Shown here: positions 8,203 through 17,085 of the stretch, in pieces
Layout: every line of letters begins with the position of its first letter
Numbering within the stretch: position 1 is the first letter of the stretch
Origin: Ketobacter sp964016105
GTDB taxonomy: Bacteria; Pseudomonadota; Gammaproteobacteria; Pseudomonadales; Ketobacteraceae
Direction of reading: 5' to 3'
DNA: 64,000 nt
Assembly (NCBI GenBank): GCA_964016105.1
Contig: CAXHEX010000005.1
Location: forward strand, 1 to 64,000
Translations under genes and position numbers: made by a program
The notes under the pieces: model-generated
Told to the model about the DNA's origin: nothing
Databases searched by the model: none
The model's input: only the letters and a program-made list of their open reading frames with translations

Positions 8203-10392
8203 CTAAAACGCTCTACGCTGAGCGTTCAATTTTGCCGCCTGCTTTTGGTCCACGTGCTCGATGCGAACTGCACACTGTTTATAGGCAGGTTGACGAGAGT
8301 GAGGATCCAGCAAACCAAGAGAAACCCGGTTTACACAATCGTGAAAATGGAACGGAATAAATACCATATTGCGAGGCACCCGTTGCGTGAGCTGCACCAT
8401 CACCACCGCATCACCACGGCGGGAAACGATGCGCACATAGCTTTGATGCTTAACGCCCAATTCTGCGGCGGCATCGGGGTTCATCTCCATATAAGGAGTA
8501 GGGCTGAACTTATTCAGATTACCCAACTTGCCAGTACGGGTTCGAGTATGGAAATGCTCTACCACCCGTCCACTGTTCATCCAGAAAGGGAAGTCGTCGC
8601 AGGGGCGCTCGTTGTTATCAATAAAGGGCAAAGCAATCAGCTTGGCTTTGCCATCAGCGGTTTGAAACACGCCGTCCGTATACAAACGGGGATCGCCTTT
8701 AGCACCGTCCATACCTTCACGGTAGGGCCACTGAATTCCCTTGGCCTGCTCGATTAGCTCATGGCTCATGCCCGATATATCCAAGGTACGACCTTCGCCT
8801 TTTGAGAGCTGCTTCATTTCCTCAAAGGCCCCTGCGGGGGTTTCCGGAAACGGTATTTTGCTACCGTGTTCAAAACGTTTAGCCAACTGGCTGAAGATCC
8901 AAAAATCCGGCTTGGAGTCAGCATGGGGCTGCACCACCGGCGTGATCAAATTCACCCGCCGTTCGGTGTTGGTGAAACAGCCTGTCTTTTCTGCCCACAC
9001 ACCGGCCGGCAGAAACATATGGGAGTACTGATTAGTTTCAACATCTTCGTAGGCATCCTGCACCACCAGAAACTCAAGCTTCTCCAAGGTTTTGCGAATG
9101 CGAGCGGTATTGGGCATAGAGGTCATGGGATTGGTTGCCACCAACCACAACCCTTTCACTTGACCGGTTTCGATGGCCGGCAGAATATCTGTCATACACA
9201 TGCCGCGCTTGTGCGGAAAGAAGGACTCTTCAATACCCCAGAATTCGGCAATTTCTTTACGGTGATTGGGGTTTTCCAACGCCCTGTAGCCTGGCAAACC
9301 GGAGCAAGATGACCACTCCCGCGTTCCCATGGCATTGCATTGACCAGTAATGGATAAACTGGTGCCACCGGGCTTACCAATGTTACCCGTAATCAAATTC
9401 AAGTTGTTGATTCCCACCACGCCGTCGGAGCCGTGGGTGCTTTGATTGATGCCCATAGTCCAGATACTCATGGCGGAGTTGGACTTGGCATACAAACGGG
9501 CCACATTGCGAATGGTATCTTCATCAATACCACAGATTCTGGACGCCGTTACCGGGTCATAGTCTTTAACACAGGCTTCTAGCTCTTCAATGCCATTGGT
9601 GTGGGCATCAATATAGGCCCGATCTTCAAGCCCTTCCGACAGAATCACATGCATCAGCGCATTCTGCAGCACCAAGTCCGTGCCAGGGGTGACGGGCAAA
9701 TGGATATCCGCAAATTGGGCAAACATGGTGACCCGGGGGTCCACCACAATCAGGGGAAACTTACGCTTTTCCAACGCTTCTTTCAGGCGCCAGTAAATTA
9801 TGGGGTGCTGTTCCGGCAAATTAGAACCCCAAGCCATTAAACAATCGGTATGCTCAAAATCGTCGTAGCAGCCTGGCGGCCCATCGGAACCGAATGATCG
9901 TTTGTAACCCGAAACCGCAGACGCCATACAGAGGGTAGTGTTGCCGTCGTAGTTATTGGTACCAATACAACCGCGAACCAGTTTACCCAGGGTATAAAAC
10001 TCTTCTGTCATTATCTGACCAGTGGAAACCACCGCAAACGAATCGCGGCCATATTGCCCTTGAATACGCTTGATCTCGTCACCCATTTTATCAAGAGCAG
10101 TGTCCCAGTCTGTTTTTTGCCAGGGTTGCCAAGGCTTATCTCGCATAATTGGGGTGGAACCGCGACCAGCGGCCTCGAACAGTTCGTGCTCAAAGATGCC
10201 CTTGATGCAGAGCTTACCCCGATTCACATCCGCATTAGCAACACCTCGAGTGGCTACCGCTTTACCCTCCTCATCCAAGCCCACCTCAATGGAGCAGCCG
10301 GTGGAACAATAACCGCAAGTGGTGTATTTCCAATCCTTAACTTTCTTATCCAGTATCTTTATTTTCTTCTGATCCTGACGGCCAAAAAGCAT
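8203..10392 (-). CDS. Molybdopterin-dependent oxidoreductase, NasA/FdhF-like catalytic subunit
   Basis: 729 residues of the Mo-bisPGD (DMSO reductase) superfamily. C26, C29, C33 and C62 bind an N-terminal [4Fe-4S] cluster. The segment LCMASAVSGYKRSFGSDGPPG supplies Cys155 as the likely molybdenum ligand, as in cytoplasmic and periplasmic nitrate reductases (NasA/NapA type). GINQSTHG and the C-terminal molydopterin-binding region (FHTRTRTGKL) are intact. There is no twin-arginine signal, so it works in the cytoplasm. SD AGGGGAA precedes the ATG. Co-transcribed with the DmsBC-like fusion just downstream, which would make it a quinol-linked reductase. Nitrate is a reasonable substrate guess; formate or another oxyanion cannot be excluded. 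No nitrite reductase or nitrate transporter is nearby. Confidence 0.83.
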   Translation of the reverse strand: MLFGRQDQKKIKILDKKVKDWKYTTCGYCSTGCSIEVGLDEEGKAVATRGVANADVNRGKLCIKGIFEHELFEAAGRGSTPIMRDKPWQPWQKTDWDTALDKMGDEIKRIQGQYGRDSFAVVSTGQIMTEEFYTLGKLVRGCIGTNNYDGNTTLCMASAVSGYKRSFGSDGPPGCYDDFEHTDCLMAWGSNLPEQHPIIYWRLKEALEKRKFPLIVVDPRVTMFAQFADIHLPVTPGTDLVLQNALMHVILSEGLEDRAYIDAHTNGIEELEACVKDYDPVTASRICGIDEDTIRNVARLYAKSNSAMSIWTMGINQSTHGSDGVVGINNLNLITGNIGKPGGTSLSITGQCNAMGTREWSSCSGLPGYRALENPNHRKEIAEFWGIEESFFPHKRGMCMTDILPAIETGQVKGLWLVATNPMTSMPNTARIRKTLEKLEFLVVQDAYEDVETNQYSHMFLPAGVWAEKTGCFTNTERRVNLITPVVQPHADSKPDFWIFSQLAKRFEHGSKIPFPETPAGAFEEMKQLSKGEGRTLDISGMSHELIEQAKGIQWPYREGMDGAKGDPRLYTDGVFQTADGKAKLIALPFIDNNERPCDDFPFWMNSGRVVEHFHTRTRTGKLGNLNKFSPTPYMEMNPDAAAELGVKHQSYVRIVSRRGDAVVMVQLTQRVPRNMVFIPFHFHDCVNRVSLGLLDPHSRQPAYKQCAVRIEHVDQKQAAKLNAQRRAF

Positions 10393-10685
10393 TATTTTGG
10401 TTCCCCTAAGAACTTTTGTGATTAATATCGGTGCTTTGAATTTTCATCAGGCTAATCCTATTAGCTCTGCTTTGGTGCAATAAGCACAAATAGCCGCTTC
10501 AACATGAACCATAAACATGCAAAAATTGTAAAAAAGACAAATATGAAGCTATTTGCGAAAAAGATGGGGAATTAGGGACAAGATCCATGCCACAACTGCG
10601 CGAGGATCGAATTGGCAGGAAAAAATGGGACACTTATAGAGCCCACGACTGAATAAACACTCAGCCGCAGGCATGCAACAGCGGA

Positions 10686-11690
10686 CTAGCCTTGCTCTAA
10701 CAATCGACGCAGGTCAATTATGGCTGCATTGGCCCGCGAGATGTAATTGGCCATAACTAATGAGTGGTTTGCAAACAGGCCAAAGCCGGAACCGTTCAGT
10801 ATCACTGGGCTGAATATGGGCTGCTGGGACGCTTCCAATTCGCGAACGATTTGACGCATGCTCACCATGGCATTTTTCTTCTCAAGCACGTCTTTAAAAT
10901 CAATCTCGATGGCGCTGAGAAGGTGAATCAATGCATAGGAGGCTCCACGAGCTTCGTAAAATACGTCGTCAATTTGAAAGAAGGGTGTTTTTACTGCCAT
11001 TTCTTTCGGCGCATTGGTGGACTGTTTGGCGGCACTGTCTCCGGCTAAATCAACATTAAGCTGATCTTTGCCCACACTGGCGCTAAGCTTTTGCGAAATG
11101 CTGCCTAATCGCGTCTCCACGTCCGCCAACCAATTACGCAAATTATCAGCCCGAGCATAGAATTGGGCGTTGCTATTGTCCTCGTCCAACAAGCGTACCT
11201 GATAGCCCTTCAGAAACTTAATGCCACGACGGTATTCCGCCTCTGTTGAAGGAAACCAAAAACTGCTGTTATCAAAGTGCAATTGAGGCTCGGCTTTGGC
11301 GAGATCCACGTCCTCTCGGGAAGTGGACTGGGAGCGAGCGATATCTTTGCGCAGAGCTCGGCTCAAATCACGAACCTGAACCAACACTCCGTACTCCCAG
11401 TTCGGCACATTATCCAACCAAATTCCGGGTGGTGCGATATCGTTGGTAAGATAGCCGCCGGGCTTATCCAACAGGGTCTCGGCAAGCCGGATCAGGGTGG
11501 AGGTGGTGGCAAACCCCACTGCCGATGGCCTTCCCAGGGCGGATGCATCCTGCTCTACCACTTTGGACACGTCCCAAACGTCGGGCGAACTGCTCCAATA
11601 CATGCCCAGCCCAACGGTGACTAACAAATAGATGCCTATTACGGCCCCAATCATTTTCATAATTCGGCTCTTATTATCGTAACTATTCAA
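10686..11690 (-). CDS. DUF2333 family inner-membrane protein
   Basis: 334 residues with a single N-terminal membrane segment (about 13-30) and a mostly helical soluble domain that would lie in the periplasm. The sequence (WSSSPDVWDV, LLDKPGGYLTND, NWEYGVLVQVRDLSRALR) matches what I know as DUF2333. No enzymatic motif is visible. The start is TTG at 11690, chosen because AAGGGG sits seven bases before it; an ATG ten codons downstream (11660) is an alternative. It lies 84 bases downstream of lapD on the same strand, with lapG beyond, so a role in envelope or adhesin biology linked to the Lap system is possible but unproven. Confidence 0.75.
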   Translation of the reverse strand: MNSYDNKSRIMKMIGAVIGIYLLVTVGLGMYWSSSPDVWDVSKVVEQDASALGRPSAVGFATTSTLIRLAETLLDKPGGYLTNDIAPPGIWLDNVPNWEYGVLVQVRDLSRALRKDIARSQSTSREDVDLAKAEPQLHFDNSSFWFPSTEAEYRRGIKFLKGYQVRLLDEDNSNAQFYARADNLRNWLADVETRLGSISQKLSASVGKDQLNVDLAGDSAAKQSTNAPKEMAVKTPFFQIDDVFYEARGASYALIHLLSAIEIDFKDVLEKKNAMVSMRQIVRELEASQQPIFSPVILNGSGFGLFANHSLVMANYISRANAAIIDLRRLLEQG

Positions 11691-11774
11691 CCGTAAACCC
11701 CTTATGCGTTCGAAACGGTAAAACTAACCATTTAGCCGCCCACCCGCAACCTTTATTCGATTTTTCCGAGGGGC

Positions 11775-13739
11775 TTATGCCGCAAACTTCGACTGGGGTT
11801 CACCCAGGAAATACCCTTGCCCTCCGTCCAGCTGGAATCGGCGCAACAGATCCCACTGCTCCGCCCCTTCAACCATCTCTGCGGTGAGCAGTATTTGCCG
11901 GCTATGGGCAATACGCACCAGCGACTGAACAAAAAACTGATGATCCAGGTTCTTCTCAATGTCCCGAATGTAGGAGCTGTCCACTTTAATGGAATACAGC
12001 TGCAACCCACTAAGATAGCCAAAACTGCTGTTGGTGGTTCCGAAATGATCAATAGTCAACTTGGCACCCAGCTCTCTTAACCCCACCGCCAGCCTGCGGA
12101 GTTTGCCATGGGCCGTACGCACGGTCACTTCAGGCACTTCAAAGATAAGATACGGAGCAATGTCCCGATGCCGGTGCAATAGGTCCAGCAACCACGGTTC
12201 AAACGCCTCATCTCTCACACTTTGTGTGGATAAATTAATGGCTATGGGTGCCCGGCGCTCCCCCTGCTGCAGATATTGAATCAACATCTGAATCACTACC
12301 CGGTCAAATCGCGTAATCATATTAAAACGCTCAACCAGCGGTATAAAATGCCCCGCCGCCACCAGTTTTCCGCCAACGGAGACGCGAGCCAACACCTCGT
12401 AATGCATAAGAGTCTGATCCACACAGGACATCACCGGCTGATAATGAAATTGAATTTTCTGACGCTCCAATACATCTTCTAAAAATGACGCCCAATTACT
12501 GACCCCTGCCAGCTTGGGGGCCAAAGGATCGCCATATTCACGCTCATCAAAAACTTCTATATGCCCCGCTCGGTAGTCCTGTGCTCGCTCAAGGGCAACA
12601 TTGGCTTGGGCTTCAAGCAACTTAGCATCCTCCCCCACACCACAACTGCCGATGCCGAAGAACATCTGGACGTCGGCGCCTCCCAAATTCATACCATCTA
12701 TTTGCTGAATTTTCCCTAAAGTGTCCTCCGCCAACTTGCGGGCTTGATCAATCGAGGTACGGGGCAGCAGAGCGGCGAACCTGGACCCCGACACCCGCGC
12801 CACACAGTGGGACTCCACCTCCCCCATGACTTCCTCCCACGCCATGCCGATTCTGCGCAACAATAGATTTCCAGCTGCATGCCCATAATTCTCGTTGTAC
12901 AGCCCCATGTCCTTCACTTCCAATCGCACCAGGCTGCCACTAAAAGGTTCTTCAGGCGATTCCAATCTCGCCTGTAACTGAGCATTAAAAAATCGCCCAT
13001 TACCCAATCCGGAGACCGAGTCCACATAGGCTTGATTGCGGACCTGCTCAATCTGGGCCACCTGCTCGTCAAATAACACCTTGAGCTGGCGAGTCATGCG
13101 ATTAATGGCTTGCACTACCCGTTTTAGTTCCCGGGTTTTGGGCAGCGGTTGTTGCCCCGTGAAATCTTTCCTGCAGATTGCCTCAGCCTGCTTTTCAAGG
13201 GTACGAAGGGGCTTAAGCACGGCTCGCACGATCAGCAGGATAACCAACCACCCGGCCAAGCCCACCGTCAGAAACAGCCAAAGGGCCTGTTTGGTCACTA
13301 TCCATAAGTTTCGATTGGCTGCGTTTTTGTCACTCTGCACGCGAACTTCACCCACCACTCGCCAATCACGGGTGATCTCACTGACACCGGGCATCGGGTT
13401 GATTTTAAGCCAGGAGACGAACCAGTCTGGAACAGAATGGGGCAGCGGCTCCAGGCTACGACGAATGATTATGTCGCCATCGGCATTTCTCACCACAATG
13501 CTAGTGAAGTCTCCGCGATCAAAAATGGCATCAACCATGGTTTGTACTAGAGCCTGATCATCCTCCGCCATAGGGTGGGAGATGGACAATCCCAACGATG
13601 TCGCGGTGTCCTGGGCGTGACCATGGAGCTGGTACTCAAGATAATCACGACTGTTGTGAACACTCAGGATACAAATGCCCGCCAGCAAAACTAACAACAA
13701 GCCGGTAATCATTAAAACCATCTGACGGTGTAAGCTCAC
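11775..13739 (-). CDS. lapD: LapD-type c-di-GMP receptor with degenerate GGDEF and EAL domains
   Basis: 654 residues in LapD order: TM helix 8-28, periplasmic LapD/MoxY-like domain to about 150 (with the PDWFVSWL segment), TM helix 152-172, HAMP about 175-225, GGDEF about 235-395, EAL about 410-654. The GGDEF motif is SGSRF (317-321) and the EAL motif is EVL (448-450); the usual DDFG is DHFG. The protein is therefore a receptor, not an enzyme. By analogy with Pseudomonas, c-di-GMP-bound LapD captures the protease LapG in the periplasm and keeps a surface adhesin attached. Start is GTG at 13739; the N-terminus (MSL) matches known LapD. lapG lies 95 bases upstream on the same strand. Confidence 0.92.
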   Translation of the reverse strand: MSLHRQMVLMITGLLLVLLAGICILSVHNSRDYLEYQLHGHAQDTATSLGLSISHPMAEDDQALVQTMVDAIFDRGDFTSIVVRNADGDIIIRRSLEPLPHSVPDWFVSWLKINPMPGVSEITRDWRVVGEVRVQSDKNAANRNLWIVTKQALWLFLTVGLAGWLVILLIVRAVLKPLRTLEKQAEAICRKDFTGQQPLPKTRELKRVVQAINRMTRQLKVLFDEQVAQIEQVRNQAYVDSVSGLGNGRFFNAQLQARLESPEEPFSGSLVRLEVKDMGLYNENYGHAAGNLLLRRIGMAWEEVMGEVESHCVARVSGSRFAALLPRTSIDQARKLAEDTLGKIQQIDGMNLGGADVQMFFGIGSCGVGEDAKLLEAQANVALERAQDYRAGHIEVFDEREYGDPLAPKLAGVSNWASFLEDVLERQKIQFHYQPVMSCVDQTLMHYEVLARVSVGGKLVAAGHFIPLVERFNMITRFDRVVIQMLIQYLQQGERRAPIAINLSTQSVRDEAFEPWLLDLLHRHRDIAPYLIFEVPEVTVRTAHGKLRRLAVGLRELGAKLTIDHFGTTNSSFGYLSGLQLYSIKVDSSYIRDIEKNLDHQFFVQSLVRIAHSRQILLTAEMVEGAEQWDLLRRFQLDGGQGYFLGEPQSKFAA

Positions 13740-13834
13740 TTACAAGCCTCCTAACAGCGGCACGGGCAAGCAACAAGCACTTGCCTCAGTACCGAAAAAT
13801 TGAGTTACCAGGACAGTCCTGAATAAGTCCATAA

Positions 13835-14500
13835 CTAAAGCGGCCCCATTCCCAAGCGCTGCTGTAGGTCACGCCACATGGGAATATCGTTGGAGTCGCC
13901 TAATCGCACTGATTCATTTCTATGCCGGCCTTTCCATAACCCTTCGGCATTAAAGCTGTAAACCGGAAGCAGATCCTTGCGTTGCTCTGCGGGTTTGATT
14001 CTATTGGTCAATATATCCAACACCAGGGGATCCCCATTGTCAGAATAGTAGGTGAGCACCATATGGGGCTCATTCAGCTCCAACGCTTTTACATAGGTAA
14101 TCCGCATTTTTTCAGCAGGCACCCCCAACCGACGCAGACTGAAATACTTGGCTATGGCAAAGTCCTCACAGTCTCCACCATTGCTGGCCAAGGTCTCAAT
14201 GGGAGTAGCCCAGTAATCCTCCTGCTGCCAGTGCTCCAGGTCACTGCGAAACTCAAGCTTATTGAAGAACAGATTAACCGCGAGCAACTGCTCTTTTTGA
14301 GACTTGTATACCAAATCCCACATCATTCTTTCCCACTTATCTATGCGTGCCAAGCCCAGTCTACCGTACTGGTCCTCTACTCTGTCCTTGACCGCCAAAG
14401 GCAAATTCTCCGCAAGACAAAATACAGGTACCAGCAACAGCACTAGCAACACTGATCGTCCTACTTGCACCACAGGCCACTCAGTCACCAACCGTTTCAT
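13835..14500 (-). CDS. lapG: LapG-type periplasmic transglutaminase-like cysteine protease
   Basis: 221 residues. A signal peptide covers about 1-30 (hydrophobic SVLLVLLLVPVFCLA). The bacterial transglutaminase-like cysteine protease (BTLCP) triad is complete: Cys111 in GGDCEDFA, His146 in EPHMVL and Asp162 in LVLDIL. LapG cleaves LapA-type giant adhesins in their N-terminal retention module, releasing cells from surfaces when LapD is not bound to c-di-GMP. It is followed on the same strand by lapD, as in known systems. No LapA-like adhesin or type I secretion gene is in this window; the target must lie elsewhere. The gene is divergent from dsbD across a 155-base region holding a perfect palindrome. 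Confidence 0.92.
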   Translation of the reverse strand: MKRLVTEWPVVQVGRSVLLVLLLVPVFCLAENLPLAVKDRVEDQYGRLGLARIDKWERMMWDLVYKSQKEQLLAVNLFFNKLEFRSDLEHWQQEDYWATPIETLASNGGDCEDFAIAKYFSLRRLGVPAEKMRITYVKALELNEPHMVLTYYSDNGDPLVLDILTNRIKPAEQRKDLLPVYSFNAEGLWKGRHRNESVRLGDSNDIPMWRDLQQRLGMGPL

Positions 14501-14591
14501 TAACTATAGCAACCGGTACCAGATCGTGGTTTAACAATGAAAGAGGTCACACTTCACACTTTTTGCAGCGCCACTGAAACACCTTTGCTGT

Positions 14592-14617
14592 GCCACAGTC
14601 TAACGTTAGACTGTGGC
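14592..14617. promoter_or_regulatory. Perfect 26-bp palindrome between lapG and dsbD
   Basis: The half-site GCCACAGTCTAAC (14592-14604) is followed with no spacer by its exact reverse complement (14605-14617). It lies 92 bases upstream of lapG and 39 bases upstream of dsbD, between divergent genes, so a terminator role is unlikely. A dimeric operator, or an RNA hairpin in one leader, are the main options. Regulator unknown. Confidence 0.5.
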
Positions 14618-14655
14618 CCCCTAATGCCCCCACGATCTAGCGGATTTAAGTAAGC

Positions 14656-16449
14656 ATGATGCATTACGCGTTGAAATATCTTTTTATGATGGTTGTGGCC
14701 TGCACCAGCATTCTTGGTTGGGCTGAAAACGACGAGTTCTTGCCGGCAAGTGAAGCGTTTCAAGTGAATGCTAACGGCGATGGCAGCCTTATACACTTCC
14801 AGTTCGAAGTGGCTGAGGGCTACTACTTGTACAAACATCGATTCGCTTTTGAGGTAACAGAAGGGGCCATAGGGACCCTGGGGGAACCCATATTCAAGCA
14901 GCAAGGCAAATGGAAGCAAGACGCCGTTTTCGGCAATGTGGAGGTTTTTTACACATCTGTAGATATATATGTACCGGTTTCGAAGAGCGATGGCGGCTTT
15001 ATTGAGGTGGATGCCCGCTACCAGGGATGTGCGGACAAAGGCCTGTGCTATATACCGCAAACCTACACTAACATGTTCCAAGTGGATGAAAATGCCCCTA
15101 GACCTCCCCTAGACCTGGAACCCACTGCATCTCAAGCCAACAGCAAAGTACAAGACCCGGTGAAACAAAGCACAGACTTGGACACCAGCAGTGCCGCCAG
15201 CCTACAGGGCTTTCTCAGCAGCAGTAATCTCATTAGCATTCTGGGCCTTTTCTTCATCATTGGTGTGGGGCTCACTTTTACACCCTGCGTTTTACCTATG
15301 ATTCCCATCCTAAGTGGCATCATCGTGGGCCAGGGCAGCGACCTTTCCCGCACCAGGGCCGCAGCCCTATCTTTGACCTATGTGCTGGGAATGGCTCTAA
15401 CCTATGCCGCCCTTGGGGTGGCCGCAGGCCTCACCGGCGCCAAATTACAAGTTGCCATGCAAAACCCCTTAGTACTGTTCAGTTTTGCGGCGATATTTGC
15501 GGTGCTGTCTCTTTCCATGTTTGGCTTTTACGAAATGCAACTGCCATCGGCACTGCAAAACAAACTGAACCAGGTCAGCCAAAACCAGCGGGGGGGCACC
15601 TATGTGGGGGTAGCCATTATAGGTATTCTGTCAGCGCTGGTGGTGTCACCCTGCGTGTCTGCACCTTTGGCTGGCGCCCTGCTCTATATCGGCAAATCCG
15701 GTGATTGGATTCTGGGTGGTAGCGCTCTACTGGCCCTTGGCCTGGGGATGGGGGCACCGCTGATGGCAATCGGTATCACCGGAGCCAACTTTCTGCCCAA
15801 AGCCGGCGGCTGGATGGACAATGTGAAGGGCCTTTTTGGTGTTATGTTGTTGGCAGTGGCTCTTTGGTTAATCAAACACTTGCTGCCTGCCACCCTGGCT
15901 TGGATTGCTGCTGGCGGCCTTCTTATAATGGCCGGTATATTCTTGGGCGCCCTGGATAGCCTCACAAGCCCGCGAGGTAAACTGTTCAAAGCCCTGGGCA
16001 TTACCTTGATGGTGTGCGGCAGCGGCATCATCCTCAACAGCACCATTGAAAATGGCCGCGGCATCGAAATCGCTGCCACCCCCAAAACCACCCCCTTTGA
16101 AAGGCTCCGTAGCGAAACCCAGCTAGACCAATTGCTGAACACAGCCAAGACCACACAGCAACCGGTCATTTTGGATTTTTACGCGGATTGGTGTACCGCC
16201 TGCCTGGAAATGGAACACGAAACCTTTACCCACCCGGAGGTAAGACAAAGGCTGGCTGGGCACAAATGGGTTCAAATCGATCTAACCAACAACCCAGAAG
16301 ATCAAGCCCTGCTCAGCCGCTTCAATCTGCCGGGGCCTCCTGCCATACTGTTCTTTAGCCCACAGGGCGACGAAATCAAGGATGCCAGAATATACGCCTA
16401 TAAAACCCGTCCACAGTTCCTGCAGCATTTATCAACACATAAGATCTAA
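14656..16449 (+). CDS. dsbD: Thiol:disulfide interchange protein DsbD
   Basis: Moves reducing equivalents from cytosolic thioredoxin across the inner membrane to periplasmic disulfide isomerases and cytochrome c maturation proteins. All three domains are present in 597 residues: a signal peptide (about 1-23), the periplasmic alpha domain with Cys125 and Cys131, an eight-helix membrane domain (about 190-460) with Cys211 in TPCVLPM and Cys333 in SPCVSAPL, and a C-terminal thioredoxin-like domain with DWCTAC (Cys513, Cys516). All six redox cysteines are present. Two ATGs in a row (14656 and 14659) leave the exact start open by one codon. Confidence 0.95.
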   Translation: MMHYALKYLFMMVVACTSILGWAENDEFLPASEAFQVNANGDGSLIHFQFEVAEGYYLYKHRFAFEVTEGAIGTLGEPIFKQQGKWKQDAVFGNVEVFYTSVDIYVPVSKSDGGFIEVDARYQGCADKGLCYIPQTYTNMFQVDENAPRPPLDLEPTASQANSKVQDPVKQSTDLDTSSAASLQGFLSSSNLISILGLFFIIGVGLTFTPCVLPMIPILSGIIVGQGSDLSRTRAAALSLTYVLGMALTYAALGVAAGLTGAKLQVAMQNPLVLFSFAAIFAVLSLSMFGFYEMQLPSALQNKLNQVSQNQRGGTYVGVAIIGILSALVVSPCVSAPLAGALLYIGKSGDWILGGSALLALGLGMGAPLMAIGITGANFLPKAGGWMDNVKGLFGVMLLAVALWLIKHLLPATLAWIAAGGLLIMAGIFLGALDSLTSPRGKLFKALGITLMVCGSGIILNSTIENGRGIEIAATPKTTPFERLRSETQLDQLLNTAKTTQQPVILDFYADWCTACLEMEHETFTHPEVRQRLAGHKWVQIDLTNNPEDQALLSRFNLPGPPAILFFSPQGDEIKDARIYAYKTRPQFLQHLSTHKI

Positions 16450-16533
16450 AAGAGAAAATCCAGCGATAATCGCCCAACATGCATTCAATGGCAGATAACT
16501 TGTAAACAATTGTAAGAACTGCCACAAAGTACA

Positions 16534-16562
16534 AGAGAAGCCCATGGGGGTCTGGTTATAAT
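16534..16562 (+). promoter_or_regulatory. Candidate promoter for aroQ-accBC
   Basis: A perfect -10 hexamer TATAAT lies at 16557-16562, 37 bases before the aroQ start, in the 149-base gap after dsbD. There is no good TTGACA-like -35 at the expected position (about 16534-16539 reads AGAGAA), so activation or an unusual upstream element may be needed. Confidence 0.4.
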
Positions 16563-16598
16563 CGGCAGCAAAACAACAACCGGGAAGCTCCGAAATCA

Positions 16599-17060
16599 AT
16601 GGCGAAACTCCTTCTGTTAAATGGGCCTAATCTAAACCTGCTGGGAACAAGAGAACCGGAAGTTTATGGTTCCCAGAGTTTGGAGCAGATCCATCAGGGA
16701 GTGGTTAATTGTGGCCAACACCTCGGTCACGCAGTGGAGTGCCTACAGAGCAACAGAGAGTATGAGCTGATTGAGAAGATCCATCAGGCCAAAACCGAAA
16801 GTATGGACTTTATTATAATCAATCCAGGCGCACTCACACACACCAGCATTGCACTGCGGGACGCTCTCCTGGGGGTTAGTATCCCATTCATTGAAGTACA
16901 TCTCTCCAATGTACATGCAAGGGAACCGTTCCGACAACATTCCTACCTCTCAGATATCGCCGTAGGCGTAATCTGCGGACTGGGAGCACAGGGCTACGAG
17001 CTTGCCATCCAGGCAGCACACACTCATCTGAACAAGCAGAGTGCAACAACCGTTTCATAA
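16599..17060 (+). CDS. aroQ: Type II 3-dehydroquinate dehydratase
   Basis: Catalyses the third step of the shikimate pathway, 3-dehydroquinate to 3-dehydroshikimate, as a cytosolic dodecamer. 153 residues, normal for the type II family. LLNGPNLNLLGTREPEVYG contains the flexible lid with its catalytic Tyr and Arg, and INPGALTHTSIALRDAL and EVHLSNVHAREPFR hold the substrate-binding Asn, Glu and His residues. It is directly followed (25 bases) by accB and accC, the arrangement normally seen in gammaproteobacteria. Leader carries a strong -10 box at 16557. Confidence 0.96.
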   Translation: MAKLLLLNGPNLNLLGTREPEVYGSQSLEQIHQGVVNCGQHLGHAVECLQSNREYELIEKIHQAKTESMDFIIINPGALTHTSIALRDALLGVSIPFIEVHLSNVHAREPFRQHSYLSDIAVGVICGLGAQGYELAIQAAHTHLNKQSATTVS

Positions 17061-17085
17061 CACCCAATAATAAAGAGAAGTTGAC

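Noticed and set aside
9192..9380. Short open frames antisense to or out of frame with the molybdoenzyme and other genes
   Set aside because: They overlap well-supported genes in other frames, have no SD, and show no recognisable protein features.
10496..10512. Possible sigma-54 promoter for the molybdoenzyme genes
   Set aside because: On the minus strand GG and GC are 11 bases apart rather than the required 10, and the surrounding bases fit poorly.
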